Assembly: GCA_031411995.1 (NCBI GenBank) | Contig: JANOCD010000058.1 | Span: forward strand, 54,493 to 118,492 | DNA length: 64,000 nt | Reading direction: 5' to 3' | DNA from: Rudanella sp031411995 | GTDB lineage: Bacteria > Bacteroidota > Bacteroidia > Cytophagales > Spirosomataceae | In this document: positions 23,468 to 31,583 of the stretch, piece by piece | Layout of the letters: each line of letters begins with the position of its first letter | Numbering within the stretch: position 1 is the first letter of the stretch | Notes under the pieces: generated by a model | The model's input: the letters and a program-made list of their open reading frames with translations, nothing else | Database searches by the model: none | Told to the model about the DNA's origin: nothing | Translations under genes and position numbers: made by a program

Positions 23468-25132
23468 TTACACCAACGCCTTCCGGGCTTCGCGGTCGGG
23501 GTCGTTGACCAGCGCGGAGGTGTCATCCAGAATCATGGTCTCGCCGTTTTGAGCGGTGTATGGTTTCCAATTGGGCAGACCACCACCGTTGGGGTTGCCG
23601 GTTTTCATGAAGTTCAGGAAGGCACCAGCCATCTTTTCTGACAACGCACGGGGCCGTTTGCCCCCACCCGTGTGGGTCAGCATGAGGTCGGTGTTGTAGA
23701 ACCAGAAACAAATATCGTCGCAGTGGAACGCCCGCATCCGGTTGTCGAACAGGGGCGGTTGCCAACCAAACCAGGCCACATAAACGGGTGCTTTTTGCTG
23801 CGAAACCTTCGCGTCGGCGGCTGCAACGGCGTTTTTGCGATTGGAGACCACCAAGGCCCAAATCTCGATGGGGCGAGCCTTAGGGAAATTGCGGGCGTAG
23901 GCATCCACAATGTCGCCCGCCTTGTCGCCAAAGCGGGGCTTCACTTTTTCTTTTACCTCGGCCAGCGAAATGCTTTCTAAGGCAGCATCGGTTCGGTTTG
24001 GGCTTTGCTCATGAAACGTGGAGCAGATCATCAGCGGAATGTTGGCCGAGAAATGGTTGGGGTCACTGAAAAACGCTCCCCCGTTCATTGATTCGCCATC
24101 GGCAACCGGCGAATAGCCCCCCCGCTGAATGTTCATCCGTTTGGCTTCGTCGGCCATTTTTTCAACCGCCCGGTTGGCAATGTCGATGTATTGCCGCCAG
24201 GGAATCTGCTGGAGTTTGTCAATTTCGCCGGGTTTCAGGCCAGCCTCCTCCATCACTTTCAGGCCCAATTTTTCGGCATATTCTTTGTTGGTGCCAGCCA
24301 GCGAACTGCCGCTTAAGGCCACAGCTTTATGAAACAACCCTTTGGCCGAGGGCATATTCATCAGCGTGGTTACTTTGGCCCCGCCCCCCGACTGACCAAT
24401 GATGGTGACGTTATTGGGGTCGCCACCAAAATTAGCGATGTTGTTTTTCACCCATTCAAGGGCCGCTACCATATCCAGATTACCCACATTACCCGATGCC
24501 GCATGACCCCCAGCGGCTTTCAAGTGCGTGTAACCCAACGAACCAAGCCGGTGATTGAGCGAACAGAAAACCACATTGCCCTGCCGGGCCAGGTTTTCGC
24601 CATGATAGCCGTCTTGTTCCACAGCATTCCCGTTCACGAACCCGCCCCCATGCAGCCAAACCACAACGGGGCGTTTTTGGGTATCCAAAGCTGGTGTCCA
24701 GACGTTTACTTTCAGACAGTCTTCTGATACATCGTCGTAATTCCAGTGGTCAACAAACGAGGCATAGGTGTTGGCATACCGCTTTTCCATGATCTGGGGG
24801 GCGGAGTTTCCCCACCACAAAGCCGGGCGAATATCGGTCCATGCAGTGGGTTTTTGGGGGGGCATAAACCGGTTCTTCCCCGACGTGTCGGCCCCGTAGG
24901 GTACGCCTAAGAACTGGTGAATGCCGCGCAGAATGAACCCACGGACTTTGCCATGTTCCGTGTTGGCAATGGCAATGTTGTCGCCCACAAACAGGAGTTG
25001 CTCGTCGCCCGTTGGTTTCTTAACGACTTTGGGAGGGGTCGAACCCCCAGCAATAGCAGCTACGGGCGACACGCTCAAACCGGCCACACCTACTCCAAGC
25101 GACTGCAAAAAATTTCGTCTTGATGGTTTCAT
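23468..25132 (-). CDS. Tat-exported type B carboxylesterase
   Basis: A 554-residue alpha/beta hydrolase. The start at 25132 gives MKPSRRNFLQSLG, a twin-arginine (SRRNFLQ) export signal, followed by an Ala/Gly-rich core. Family marks are the oxyanion loop VVWLHGGGFVNGNA, the SEDCLKVNVWTP segment, and the nucleophile elbow IGQSGGGAK near residue 245. The acid and His residues fall in the expected later regions (FHEQSP, AFHCDDICFWF). Type B carboxylesterases hydrolyse a wide range of carboxylic esters and the substrate is unknown. The gene is separated by 105 bases from the ThuA-type gene on the same strand. Confidence 0.9.
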   Translation of the reverse strand: MKPSRRNFLQSLGVGVAGLSVSPVAAIAGGSTPPKVVKKPTGDEQLLFVGDNIAIANTEHGKVRGFILRGIHQFLGVPYGADTSGKNRFMPPQKPTAWTDIRPALWWGNSAPQIMEKRYANTYASFVDHWNYDDVSEDCLKVNVWTPALDTQKRPVVVWLHGGGFVNGNAVEQDGYHGENLARQGNVVFCSLNHRLGSLGYTHLKAAGGHAASGNVGNLDMVAALEWVKNNIANFGGDPNNVTIIGQSGGGAKVTTLMNMPSAKGLFHKAVALSGSSLAGTNKEYAEKLGLKVMEEAGLKPGEIDKLQQIPWRQYIDIANRAVEKMADEAKRMNIQRGGYSPVADGESMNGGAFFSDPNHFSANIPLMICSTFHEQSPNRTDAALESISLAEVKEKVKPRFGDKAGDIVDAYARNFPKARPIEIWALVVSNRKNAVAAADAKVSQQKAPVYVAWFGWQPPLFDNRMRAFHCDDICFWFYNTDLMLTHTGGGKRPRALSEKMAGAFLNFMKTGNPNGGGLPNWKPYTAQNGETMILDDTSALVNDPDREARKALV

Positions 25133-25237
25133 CTTCGTAGTATCGTTAAAGGTCAACTATCCACTAAAGCACGGACTACCAGCATTCTAAGATTAAATCA
25201 GCGTTTATAAAATCCTCGCAACGAACAGACACCCCTA

Positions 25238-26089
25238 CTACTGCGCCCACCGGATGGCGTTTTCCACCAGCCGCACGAATTGGGCATCCTGCCAAACGGC
25301 CCCGCTATGCCCCATCGACGTATAAAACGTCTTCCCTTTTCCCACCGTCCGATACCAGGCTACCGGGTGATACTTACCCATACCGAAATTTTTATCCTTG
25401 ATCCAGAGCATGTTGCCGTTAGGAATAATCTTATCGCCGTTGATATAGGAGATAATTTTTACGCCTTTGGGCTGGCCGAAAAATACATACCATTCATCCT
25501 CATGTGTCCACGAAGCGGGTAGCTTTTGAGTCAGCGTCGAATCAACGGCGGTTTCTACCTGCACTTCAGCTTTTTGAAACTGCGGGTTGAGGGGATGATG
25601 CGAAAACTGGGTGCCGAGCAAATTTGTCTCATACCACGGCCACCTATGCGAGTTATCGCCAGCTCCATGAATACCGATCAACGCACCACCTGCTTCCACG
25701 TATTGAGCCAGAACCTGCTGTTGCTCCTCATCGAGCACCGGGCCGGTGGAGTTATTAAAGATCACCGCTTTGAACTTTCGCAATTGTTCGGGGTTGAAAA
25801 CGCCCCCTTCTTCGGTTTCATAAACAAACCAATTGTTGCGTCTGGCCATCTCCTGAAAAATGGGTTTTGAGGCATCAATGGACTCGCCGTGCCGGAAGGC
25901 CGTTGTCTTGGAGAAGATCAGAATAGCCGGTTGGTCGGCGGGGAAATTGATGGTTGGCTTATCAGTTTCGTAGGTTACCGGAAAACCGTTTTTGACTTTA
26001 TACAGGAACAGACTGCCCGCACCAACTAACAAAACAAGTAGACCAAGAATAGTCCAGAGAATGATTTTGACGATTTTGTTCATTACCAT
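25238..26089 (-). CDS. membrane-anchored ThuA-domain protein
   Basis: A 283-residue protein with one N-terminal membrane helix (IILWTILGLLVLLVGAGSLF). A ThuA-like glutamine-amidotransferase-type fold follows: ILIFSKTTAFRH, then KAVIFNNSTGPVLDEEQQ, then GGALIGIHGAGDN and the end YHPVAWYRTVGKGKTFYTS. ThuA domains are linked to trehalose utilisation in rhizobia and to sugar catabolism in Bacteroidota, but no reaction is established. Two ATGs six bases apart (26089 and 26083) are equally good starts. It is divergent to the MFS gene across 161 bases. Confidence 0.85.
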   Translation of the reverse strand: MVMNKIVKIILWTILGLLVLLVGAGSLFLYKVKNGFPVTYETDKPTINFPADQPAILIFSKTTAFRHGESIDASKPIFQEMARRNNWFVYETEEGGVFNPEQLRKFKAVIFNNSTGPVLDEEQQQVLAQYVEAGGALIGIHGAGDNSHRWPWYETNLLGTQFSHHPLNPQFQKAEVQVETAVDSTLTQKLPASWTHEDEWYVFFGQPKGVKIISYINGDKIIPNGNMLWIKDKNFGMGKYHPVAWYRTVGKGKTFYTSMGHSGAVWQDAQFVRLVENAIRWAQ

Positions 26090-26250
26090 TATGTGTTATT
26101 GATACAATGATAAGGAGTAAACCTTCAATGCATACCAGTTCAATAAGGAGAAATACCAAACTGCCCTGGAAGCTGGGATGCTGGTTATTTGATGGGTGTG
26201 TTACCCCACAGTCTGGGTAAAGTTTTCGCCTTGCTCAACAAGTACCTGAA

Positions 26251-27585
26251 ATGAAACAGGTGCTTTGTAGGAATGAACAAACCCCCGTAACCGAACCTAT
26301 GCTTGCTGCCCCTGCCATATCCGATAGCCTCCCCATTACCCGGCTCCAGTACGCTACCATTCTCGTCTGTTTTCTGATGAACATGCTCGATGGCATGGAT
26401 GTGATGGTGATTTCGTACACGGCTCCGGCCATTGCAAAAGAGTGGTCTATTATGCCCACCGACCTCGGTTTAGTCTTCAGCGTTGGTTTGTTGGGCATGG
26501 CTGTTGGAGCCATGTTTCTGGCTTCTCAGGCCGACATTATTGGCCGTCGGCGCATGATTTTGTTGTCGGCGGTGCTGATGGGAAGTTGTGTTTTGGCTAC
26601 TCAATATGTGCAATCGGTGCCGATGCTGGTGCTGGCCCGGTTTGTGAGCGGGTTGGGTATTGGTAGTATGCTGGCTACCACGGCCACTCTCACCGCCGAA
26701 TACGCTCCCCCTCGCACTAAAGATTTTTGGGTCAGTTTGGCCATATCGGGCTACCCCATTGGAGCTGTGTTGTCGGGGATGGTGGCCGCCCGGATCATTC
26801 CCGAATACGGCTGGCGAATCATGTTCCTCACGGCGGGCTTGTCAACGCTTGCCACCTTGCCAATCATCTATTTTTTCCTGTCCGAATCGCTGGATTTTCT
26901 GTTGAAATCGCGCCCCAAAAACGCCCTCCTGAAAGCGAACCAGATTTTGCAAAAAATGGGCAATGCAATCCTGACGGAACTGCCTGCCACGCAAACCGAC
27001 ACGTCGAAAGCGGTTGTTCGGGAGTTGTTTGTGGGCAATCGGCGCACGGCCACGCTGCTGTTGTGGGCCGCCCTGTTCCTGTCGTTTGCTACGCTCTATT
27101 TTCTGACGATGTGGATTCCTAAATTAGCGTCCAACGCGGGTTTAGCCTTGAATCTGGCTATTTATGCGGGCACAGTTTTTAATTTGGGGGCATTTTTCGG
27201 CATCATCACTCAGGGGTATTTGTCGGCCCGGCTGGGGTTGCAGCGCGTCATTTGTGGGTTTCTGATCGCTACGGCCCTGCTTATGGTCGGGTTTGGTTTC
27301 AGTAGCGGCTCCGTATGGGTCCTGGTCTTGTTCGGGTTGATTGGCTTTGGGGTGCAGGGTGGTTTTGTCGGAATGTACTCGCTGGCGGCCAAACTCTATC
27401 CAACCCGCATTCGGGCAACGGGGGTGGGCTGGGCCGTCGGTGCCGGCCGGATTGGGGCCGTTGTCGGGCCGCTCGTGGGGGGTATTCTCATTGGTTTAGG
27501 CTGGTCACTGTCGGCAAACTTCATCGCTTTTGCCGTGCCTGCCCTCCTTGCGGGCCTTATCACCTTGCTAATCAATGAAAAATAG
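26251..27585 (+). CDS. MFS transporter, aromatic acid:H+ symporter type
   Basis: A 444-residue, 12-helix major facilitator. Helix 1 carries LDGMDVMVISY, with the charged DGxD motif of the AAHS subfamily. The loop 2-3 signature is ADIIGRRRM, the midpoint loop is long and charged (SLDFLLKSRPKNALLKANQ), and loop 8-9 has SARLGLQR. AAHS members take up protocatechuate, benzoate-like or other organic acids with protons. No aromatic degradation genes are nearby, so the substrate is open. The end lies 33 bases from the convergent lipoprotein gene, and no strong terminator is seen between them. Confidence 0.88.
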   Translation: MKQVLCRNEQTPVTEPMLAAPAISDSLPITRLQYATILVCFLMNMLDGMDVMVISYTAPAIAKEWSIMPTDLGLVFSVGLLGMAVGAMFLASQADIIGRRRMILLSAVLMGSCVLATQYVQSVPMLVLARFVSGLGIGSMLATTATLTAEYAPPRTKDFWVSLAISGYPIGAVLSGMVAARIIPEYGWRIMFLTAGLSTLATLPIIYFFLSESLDFLLKSRPKNALLKANQILQKMGNAILTELPATQTDTSKAVVRELFVGNRRTATLLLWAALFLSFATLYFLTMWIPKLASNAGLALNLAIYAGTVFNLGAFFGIITQGYLSARLGLQRVICGFLIATALLMVGFGFSSGSVWVLVLFGLIGFGVQGGFVGMYSLAAKLYPTRIRATGVGWAVGAGRIGAVVGPLVGGILIGLGWSLSANFIAFAVPALLAGLITLLINEK

Positions 27586-27618
27586 AGTAAACTCTGCCAA
27601 CGTTGGTTTTTTATTTCC

Positions 27619-28179
27619 TTACCGCGCCCCAACCCTCCCCTCAACCCGAAACTCATTCCGGTCAAAATAGGCTAATTGCTGAAACCCTTCGACCCGGTAA
27701 TGCTGGATTCTTCCATCGACACCACTTTCGAGCAATAACCGCCTTTCCGATTCATACAGACGGTTTTCTGACTTTAAAAGGGCCGTGATTTGGGCGGGCT
27801 GGCGCGTTTTTGGATCTAATTTCACCGTTAAAGCCCGCACTGTCAATTGTTCTTCGGTGGGTTTCAGGGTATATTGATACGTCAGCGAATCGGGCCGGGC
27901 AATGGTGTAGCTGTTGCGGAAAGCGGGCTTGTTGATGTCGGCCTGTATGAACAATTCCAGTTCCTTTGCCCAGTCGATGTTGGGCGTTGCCTGCTTATTG
28001 GTTTGACCACCAATTCGGGCATCCTTAGCCACCACCGGCTTCCGCGCCGACAGCGTTTCAATCTGACTTTTCACATACCCGGCTACGTCGAAATAAACGG
28101 GTTTAGCGGCTGTTTGCGGGGCCGAATTATCACAAGAAAAGGCAAAAAGAGACAGTAACAGCAAAACGAAAGGCTTCAT
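27619..28179 (-). CDS. hypothetical lipoprotein
   Basis: A 186-residue protein with a lipoprotein signal peptide and lipobox FAFSC (Cys18 or near), then a Gln/Lys-containing linker. A mostly beta-stranded domain follows (YQYTLKPTEEQLTVRALTV, AQITALLKSENRLYESERR, GRIQHYRVEGFQQL). I recognise no family. It is expected on the periplasmic face of a membrane. A hairpin at 28195-28221 lies upstream of its start, separating it from the xisI gene. Confidence 0.6.
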   Translation of the reverse strand: MKPFVLLLLSLFAFSCDNSAPQTAAKPVYFDVAGYVKSQIETLSARKPVVAKDARIGGQTNKQATPNIDWAKELELFIQADINKPAFRNSYTIARPDSLTYQYTLKPTEEQLTVRALTVKLDPKTRQPAQITALLKSENRLYESERRLLLESGVDGRIQHYRVEGFQQLAYFDRNEFRVEGRVGAR

Positions 28180-28194
28180 AAATTGGCAAAAAAT

Positions 28195-28221
28195 GACCCT
28201 CTGCCGATGTAGCAGAGGGTC
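28195..28221. terminator. hairpin between xisI and the lipoprotein gene
   Basis: GACCCTCTGC (28195-28204) pairs perfectly with GCAGAGGGTC (28212-28221). There is no long T-tract on the minus strand, so termination after the xisI gene is plausible but not certain. Confidence 0.45.
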
Positions 28222-28260
28222 GGAATGACGATTAATAAACGCGATTAGTGGGCAAGACGT

Positions 28261-28596
28261 TCAGGAAACGGCAAAGCCTGTGTATTGGCGTACATTTTGA
28301 GGATGAAAGGCTAAGACAATATCTTCTTTAGGTACGCCTGCTTCCATCAGTTCGTCTGTAATTTCTCGATCCGTACCATTTCGCTGAATCCAGATTTTAT
28401 CATTAATGAGATCGAAATGTAAAGTCAGTCCATGCACACGAGTACCATTTAACCACCCTACACGGAGTAATTGAAAATGATTTTCGGTTTGGTCGATGAG
28501 AACTTCCGTTTCAATCTCACCGTAAGAGGGCTTATAGCTACCATACTCTGTTACTAAATCTCGAAGTATTTGCCGGTAGTGTGTTAATTTATCCAT
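28261..28596 (-). CDS. XisI-family protein
   Basis: A 111-residue protein matching XisI in its whole layout: the start LTHYRQILRDLVTEYGSYKPS, EIETEVLIDQTENHFQLLRVGW, RVHGLTLHFDLINDKIWIQRNGT and the end GVPKEDIVLAFHPQNVRQYTGFAV. XisI is one of the accessory factors named from excision of the cyanobacterial fdxN element. Most genomes carrying xisH/xisI pairs have no such element, and their role is unproven. Its start overlaps the xisH end by 13 bases, so the two are coupled. The pair is clearly more AT-rich than the neighbours, which suggests acquisition by transfer. Confidence 0.88.
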   Translation of the reverse strand: MDKLTHYRQILRDLVTEYGSYKPSYGEIETEVLIDQTENHFQLLRVGWLNGTRVHGLTLHFDLINDKIWIQRNGTDREITDELMEAGVPKEDIVLAFHPQNVRQYTGFAVS

Positions 28597-29003
28597 TTGA
28601 CAATTTCGGCTGTTTCTACATCAAAAATAAGCAATTTGATCTTCTTTCTCCGTATCATTAGCTGCCCAATTTCTTCTGTAAATATACCGTGATAGCTGGT
28701 TAATGGCACAGCAACATAAACCTCTCTTTTAAGTTTAAGCTCTTTTAAAAGAACTTCATAGACTACAAATTGCCCGATAGCTCGGTGCAAATCTGTAATA
28801 GCTGACGGATTCAAAAAGCTTTTTATTTCAATCGCCAATTGTTTACCCTCCTTGAAAGCCCCGATGGTTGTTTGTTCAACCCCAAGATCAACAAAAACAT
28901 CTCGGCTTCCATAAGTAATCGTCAATGGATCGTCTGTAATAGTCCAGCCATCGTTACGAAGTGCTTCGATAACTACCGTATGGTAAACATCTTTAGCCGC
29001 CAT
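28584..29003 (-). CDS. XisH-family protein (PD-(D/E)XK fold)
   Basis: A 139-residue protein with the XisH layout. A helix VYHTVVIEALRNDGW is followed by the nuclease-like core D39 (VFVDLG) and E59-x-K61 (LAIEIKSF), then AIGQFVVYEVLLKEL and REVYVAVPLTSYH. The D...ExK residues make a PD-(D/E)XK nuclease fold likely, so DNA cleavage is possible but not shown for the family. It starts 2 bases after the gpmI stop on the same strand and is followed by xisI. G+C falls to about one third in places (for example around 28621-28680), against roughly 55-60 % in adjacent gpmI. Confidence 0.88.
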   Translation of the reverse strand: MAAKDVYHTVVIEALRNDGWTITDDPLTITYGSRDVFVDLGVEQTTIGAFKEGKQLAIEIKSFLNPSAITDLHRAIGQFVVYEVLLKELKLKREVYVAVPLTSYHGIFTEEIGQLMIRRKKIKLLIFDVETAEIVKWIN

Positions 29004-29005
29004 AA

Positions 29006-30583
29006 TTACCGTCCAATCAAACTAACCCCTCCCATTTCAGCCGGTTGGGGAATTCCCATTAGCTCCAGAATCGTGGGGGCAATGTCGGCTAATTTGCCAT
29101 CGCTTAGTTTGGGTCTCAGGTTATTATCCACCAAAATACACGGCACTAAATTGGTGGTGTGGGCCGTGTTGGGGGTGCCATCGTCGTTAATCATATAATC
29201 GGCGTTGCCGTGGTCGGCGATGATAATGGCTGCATAATCGCTGGCCAAAGCGGCTTCTACAACGGCCTGGGCGCAGGCATCCACCGTTTCGGCGGCTTTC
29301 ACCACGGCCTCAAAAACACCCGTGTGCCCCACCATATCGGTGTTGGCAAAGTTCAGGCAAATGAAATTGGCTGTTTTGTTCTGCAACTCCGGCACAATCG
29401 CATCCCGAATGTCGTAGGCGGCCATTTCGGGTTTCTGGTCGTAGGTTTTCACAGGAATCACTATCATATTCCCCTGCCCATCAACCACTGTCATCTCTTT
29501 GGGCGACTGGCACAACAGCCGTTTCTCACCCGTGAAAGGCTCCTCGCGCCCCCCCGAAAAGAAAAATGTAACATGCGGATATTTCTCCGTTTCGGCGATC
29601 CTGATCTGCGTCCGGCCTGCCGCCGACACCACTTCACCGAGGGTGTGATTCAGGTTGTCTTTGTCGTAGATGACATGAACGTTCTGGAAATCGTTGTCGT
29701 AGTTCGTCATCGTCAGGTAATACAGGTTCAGCTTGTGCATTTCCTGCTCCGGGATGTCGCGTTGGGTCAGGGCGATGGTAATTTCGCGGCCCCGGTCGGT
29801 GCGGAAATTGAAACACAGCACCACATCACCCTCCTCGATCACGGCCACCGGCGAACCGTCTTCCTGCGTAACCACAATTGGTTTAATAAACTCATCGCTC
29901 AGGTTATCGTCATACGAAGCCTGAACCGCCCCCAGAATTCCGTCCCTCGGAACCGGCTTGCCGGAACCATGCACCATCACATCGTATGCCTGTCGAACGC
30001 GCTCCCAGCGGTTGTCGCGATCCATGGCATAGAACCGGCCCGTTACAGTGGCAAGTTGGCCCGTGGTCGCAGCCATGTGGTTTTGTAACTCGGTCAGATA
30101 ACCAATGCCACCTTTGGGGTCGGTGTCGCGCCCATCCGTAAAAGCGTGAACGTACACGTTACTCAACCCTTTATCGTGAGCAATAGATAGCAGCCCTTTC
30201 AGATGGTCAATATGAGAGTGAACACCTCCGTCGGAAACCAGACCAATGAAGTGGATTTTCTTGCCGTTTTGCTGGGCATAGTTGAACGCATCGACCAGAA
30301 CAGGCTCATTATCAAGCGTATGTTCGGCAACGGCCTTGTTCACTTTTACCAAATCCTGATAGACTACCCGCCCTGCACCGAGGTTCATGTGGCCCACTTC
30401 GGAGTTGCCCATTTGCCCTTCGGGAAGGCCCACGGCCAAACCCGAAGCCTCCAATCTGCTGTGCGAATACTGCTCAAACAACCCGTTAATAAATGGCGTT
30501 TTGGCAGCCGCCAACGCCGACCGATCCTGCTGAGTCGCAATGCCCCAACCGTCGAGAATGATAAGAATGACGTTTTTGTTCAT
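29006..30583 (-). CDS. gpmI: 2,3-bisphosphoglycerate-independent phosphoglycerate mutase
   Basis: The 525-residue metalloenzyme interconverts 3- and 2-phosphoglycerate in glycolysis. It has the alkaline-phosphatase-like metal site (ILIILDGWG; later IIADHGNAD and NTAHTTN), the phosphoserine loop GNSEVGHMN, and HAFTDGRDTDP with RFYAMDRDNRWER, all hallmarks of iPGM. The length is normal. The start at 30583 gives the usual MNKNVILIILDGWG; the longer frame upstream is translated repeat. An AAAGAGTG element fills the space to the phosphatase gene. Eno lies upstream on the same strand, so consecutive glycolytic steps are neighbours. Confidence 0.95.
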   Translation of the reverse strand: MNKNVILIILDGWGIATQQDRSALAAAKTPFINGLFEQYSHSRLEASGLAVGLPEGQMGNSEVGHMNLGAGRVVYQDLVKVNKAVAEHTLDNEPVLVDAFNYAQQNGKKIHFIGLVSDGGVHSHIDHLKGLLSIAHDKGLSNVYVHAFTDGRDTDPKGGIGYLTELQNHMAATTGQLATVTGRFYAMDRDNRWERVRQAYDVMVHGSGKPVPRDGILGAVQASYDDNLSDEFIKPIVVTQEDGSPVAVIEEGDVVLCFNFRTDRGREITIALTQRDIPEQEMHKLNLYYLTMTNYDNDFQNVHVIYDKDNLNHTLGEVVSAAGRTQIRIAETEKYPHVTFFFSGGREEPFTGEKRLLCQSPKEMTVVDGQGNMIVIPVKTYDQKPEMAAYDIRDAIVPELQNKTANFICLNFANTDMVGHTGVFEAVVKAAETVDACAQAVVEAALASDYAAIIIADHGNADYMINDDGTPNTAHTTNLVPCILVDNNLRPKLSDGKLADIAPTILELMGIPQPAEMGGVSLIGR

Positions 30584-30584
30584 A

Positions 30585-30697
30585 AGAGCGAAAGAGTAAA
30601 AGAGCGAAAGAGCGAAAGAGCGAAAGAGCGGCTGACGCAGGTTGTAGTCGTGCGTCAGCCACTCTTTCACTCTTTCACTCTTTCACTCTTTCGCTAT
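30585..30697. repeat. AAAGAGTG-type stuttering inverted repeat, copy 3
   Basis: Six or so GAAAGAGC/GAGTAAAAGAGC units (30585-30630) join GGCTGACGCA, which pairs perfectly with TGCGTCAGCC (30651-30660). Complementary CTTTCACT/CTTTCGCT units follow to about 30695. The element starts next to the gpmI ATG and supplies the last codons and stop of the phosphatase gene. Confidence 0.88.
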
Positions 30698-31166
30698 TTA
30701 AATAGTTTAACAACTGCTCGCAGCAGCGATGGGTGATTTGATATACTTCCTCGAAAACTTCCGGGCCTTCATAGTATGGGTCCGGCACGTTGGGGTCGTC
30801 GCTCACGACGGGGTCGAACTCGCGTAGCAAAAAGATGTTGTCGTCGCTCACCACGCCCACACTCCGCCGACTCAGTTTGATGACCGCATCGAAGTTGGCT
30901 TCGTCCATTGCCACAAAATAGGTGAATTGGGCGAGGTCTTCGCCAGTCATTCGGCGGGCGCGGTGGGTCAGTTTCAGACCGTGTTCTTCGGCGTTTTGGC
31001 GGGTTCGGCGGTCGGGCAAATCACCAATGTGATACGACGATGTCCCCGCCGAATCGCAGGTAAACTCCGCTTCTAATCCCCGTTCGGCCACCAACTTCCG
31101 AAAAATCCCCTCCGCCACCGGCGACCGGCAAATATTTCCTAGGCAGACAAAGAGGAGGGAAGTCAT
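30675..31166 (-). CDS. low-molecular-weight protein-tyrosine phosphatase
   Basis: A 163-residue cytoplasmic phosphatase. The P-loop is C8-LGNIC-R14-S15 and the catalytic Asp lies in DPNVPDPYYEG near residue 128. The helix AEGIFRKLVAERG and FTCDSAGTSSYHIGDLPDRRT are characteristic. The last residues (NSERVKE) and the stop are encoded by the AAAGAGTG repeat, so the native C-terminus has been replaced or extended by a few residues. The start overlaps the divIC stop as ATGA, indicating one operon with divIC and eno. Confidence 0.92.
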   Translation of the reverse strand: MTSLLFVCLGNICRSPVAEGIFRKLVAERGLEAEFTCDSAGTSSYHIGDLPDRRTRQNAEEHGLKLTHRARRMTGEDLAQFTYFVAMDEANFDAVIKLSRRSVGVVSDDNIFLLREFDPVVSDDPNVPDPYYEGPEVFEEVYQITHRCCEQLLNYLNSERVKE

Positions 31167-31474
31167 TTCTCAATCGGTTCGTTGTTTTCGTCAACCAGCA
31201 CATATACGTCCTCGGTTGGCTTCTTCATCAGATAGCGTTCACGAGCGTATTTTTCGCGGAGTTGGTCGGTGCCAAGCACGAGTTTCCGCTGGCTTTGCAC
31301 CCGCTTAATTTCGGCCTGATAATAGCTCTTTTCGCCTTCCAAATCGCGGAGATTCAACCAGTTGCGAATTTGTGAGTACAGGTCGTTGGCATCAAACACC
31401 AGCATCCACACCAACAAGCCCACGCCCGTAGCGACATAGAAATTTCGACCGTATCGAAGCAAGTGACGGAACAT
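31163..31474 (-). CDS. FtsB/DivIC-type septum formation protein
   Basis: This 103-residue bitopic protein has a short basic cytoplasmic tip, one membrane helix (FYVATGVGLLVWMLVF), a coiled coil (DLEGEKSYYQAEIKRVQSQ) and the end REKYARERYLMKKPTEDVYVL. That is the classic layout of FtsB/DivIC, a divisome subunit that works with FtsL and FtsQ/DivIB. The start at 31474 sits directly beside a GTTTC repeat. Adjacency to eno is also known for ftsB in gammaproteobacteria, which supports the call. It overlaps the phosphatase gene by ATGA. Confidence 0.88.
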   Translation of the reverse strand: MFRHLLRYGRNFYVATGVGLLVWMLVFDANDLYSQIRNWLNLRDLEGEKSYYQAEIKRVQSQRKLVLGTDQLREKYARERYLMKKPTEDVYVLVDENNEPIEK

Positions 31475-31478
31475 GGTA

Positions 31479-31580
31479 GTTTCAGGTTTCAATGCCTTCG
31501 GCGTTTCAAGTTTCTTGCCTTCGGCGTTTCATGCATAAGCAATTGAAATCTGAAACGCCGAAGGCATTGAAACCCGAAAC
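31479..31580. repeat. GTTTC/GCCGAAGGC-type inverted repeat, copy 1
   Basis: The arms 31479-31514 and 31545-31580 are 36 bases each with three mismatches, around a 30-base spacer that contains another TTGCCTTCGGCGTTTC unit. It fills the whole space between the divIC start codon and the eno stop codon. Confidence 0.9.
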
Positions 31581-31583
31581 TTT

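Noticed and set aside
25020..25060. tRNA T-arm-like sequence (GGGGTCGAACCCCC)
   Set aside because: No acceptor, D or anticodon arms flank it; it lies in the Gly/Ser/Pro-rich region after the Tat signal of the carboxylesterase.
28261..29003. A phage or fdxN-type excision element
   Set aside because: No recombinase, attachment-like direct repeats or interrupted gene are seen around xisH/xisI.
29159..30088. A 309-codon open frame on the plus strand
   Set aside because: Antisense to gpmI, which has full family motifs; His/Val-rich composition is typical of a shadow frame.
30583..30670. N-terminal extension of GpmI
   Set aside because: The extra codons translate the AAAGAGTG repeat; family alignment starts at MNKNVILIILDGWG.
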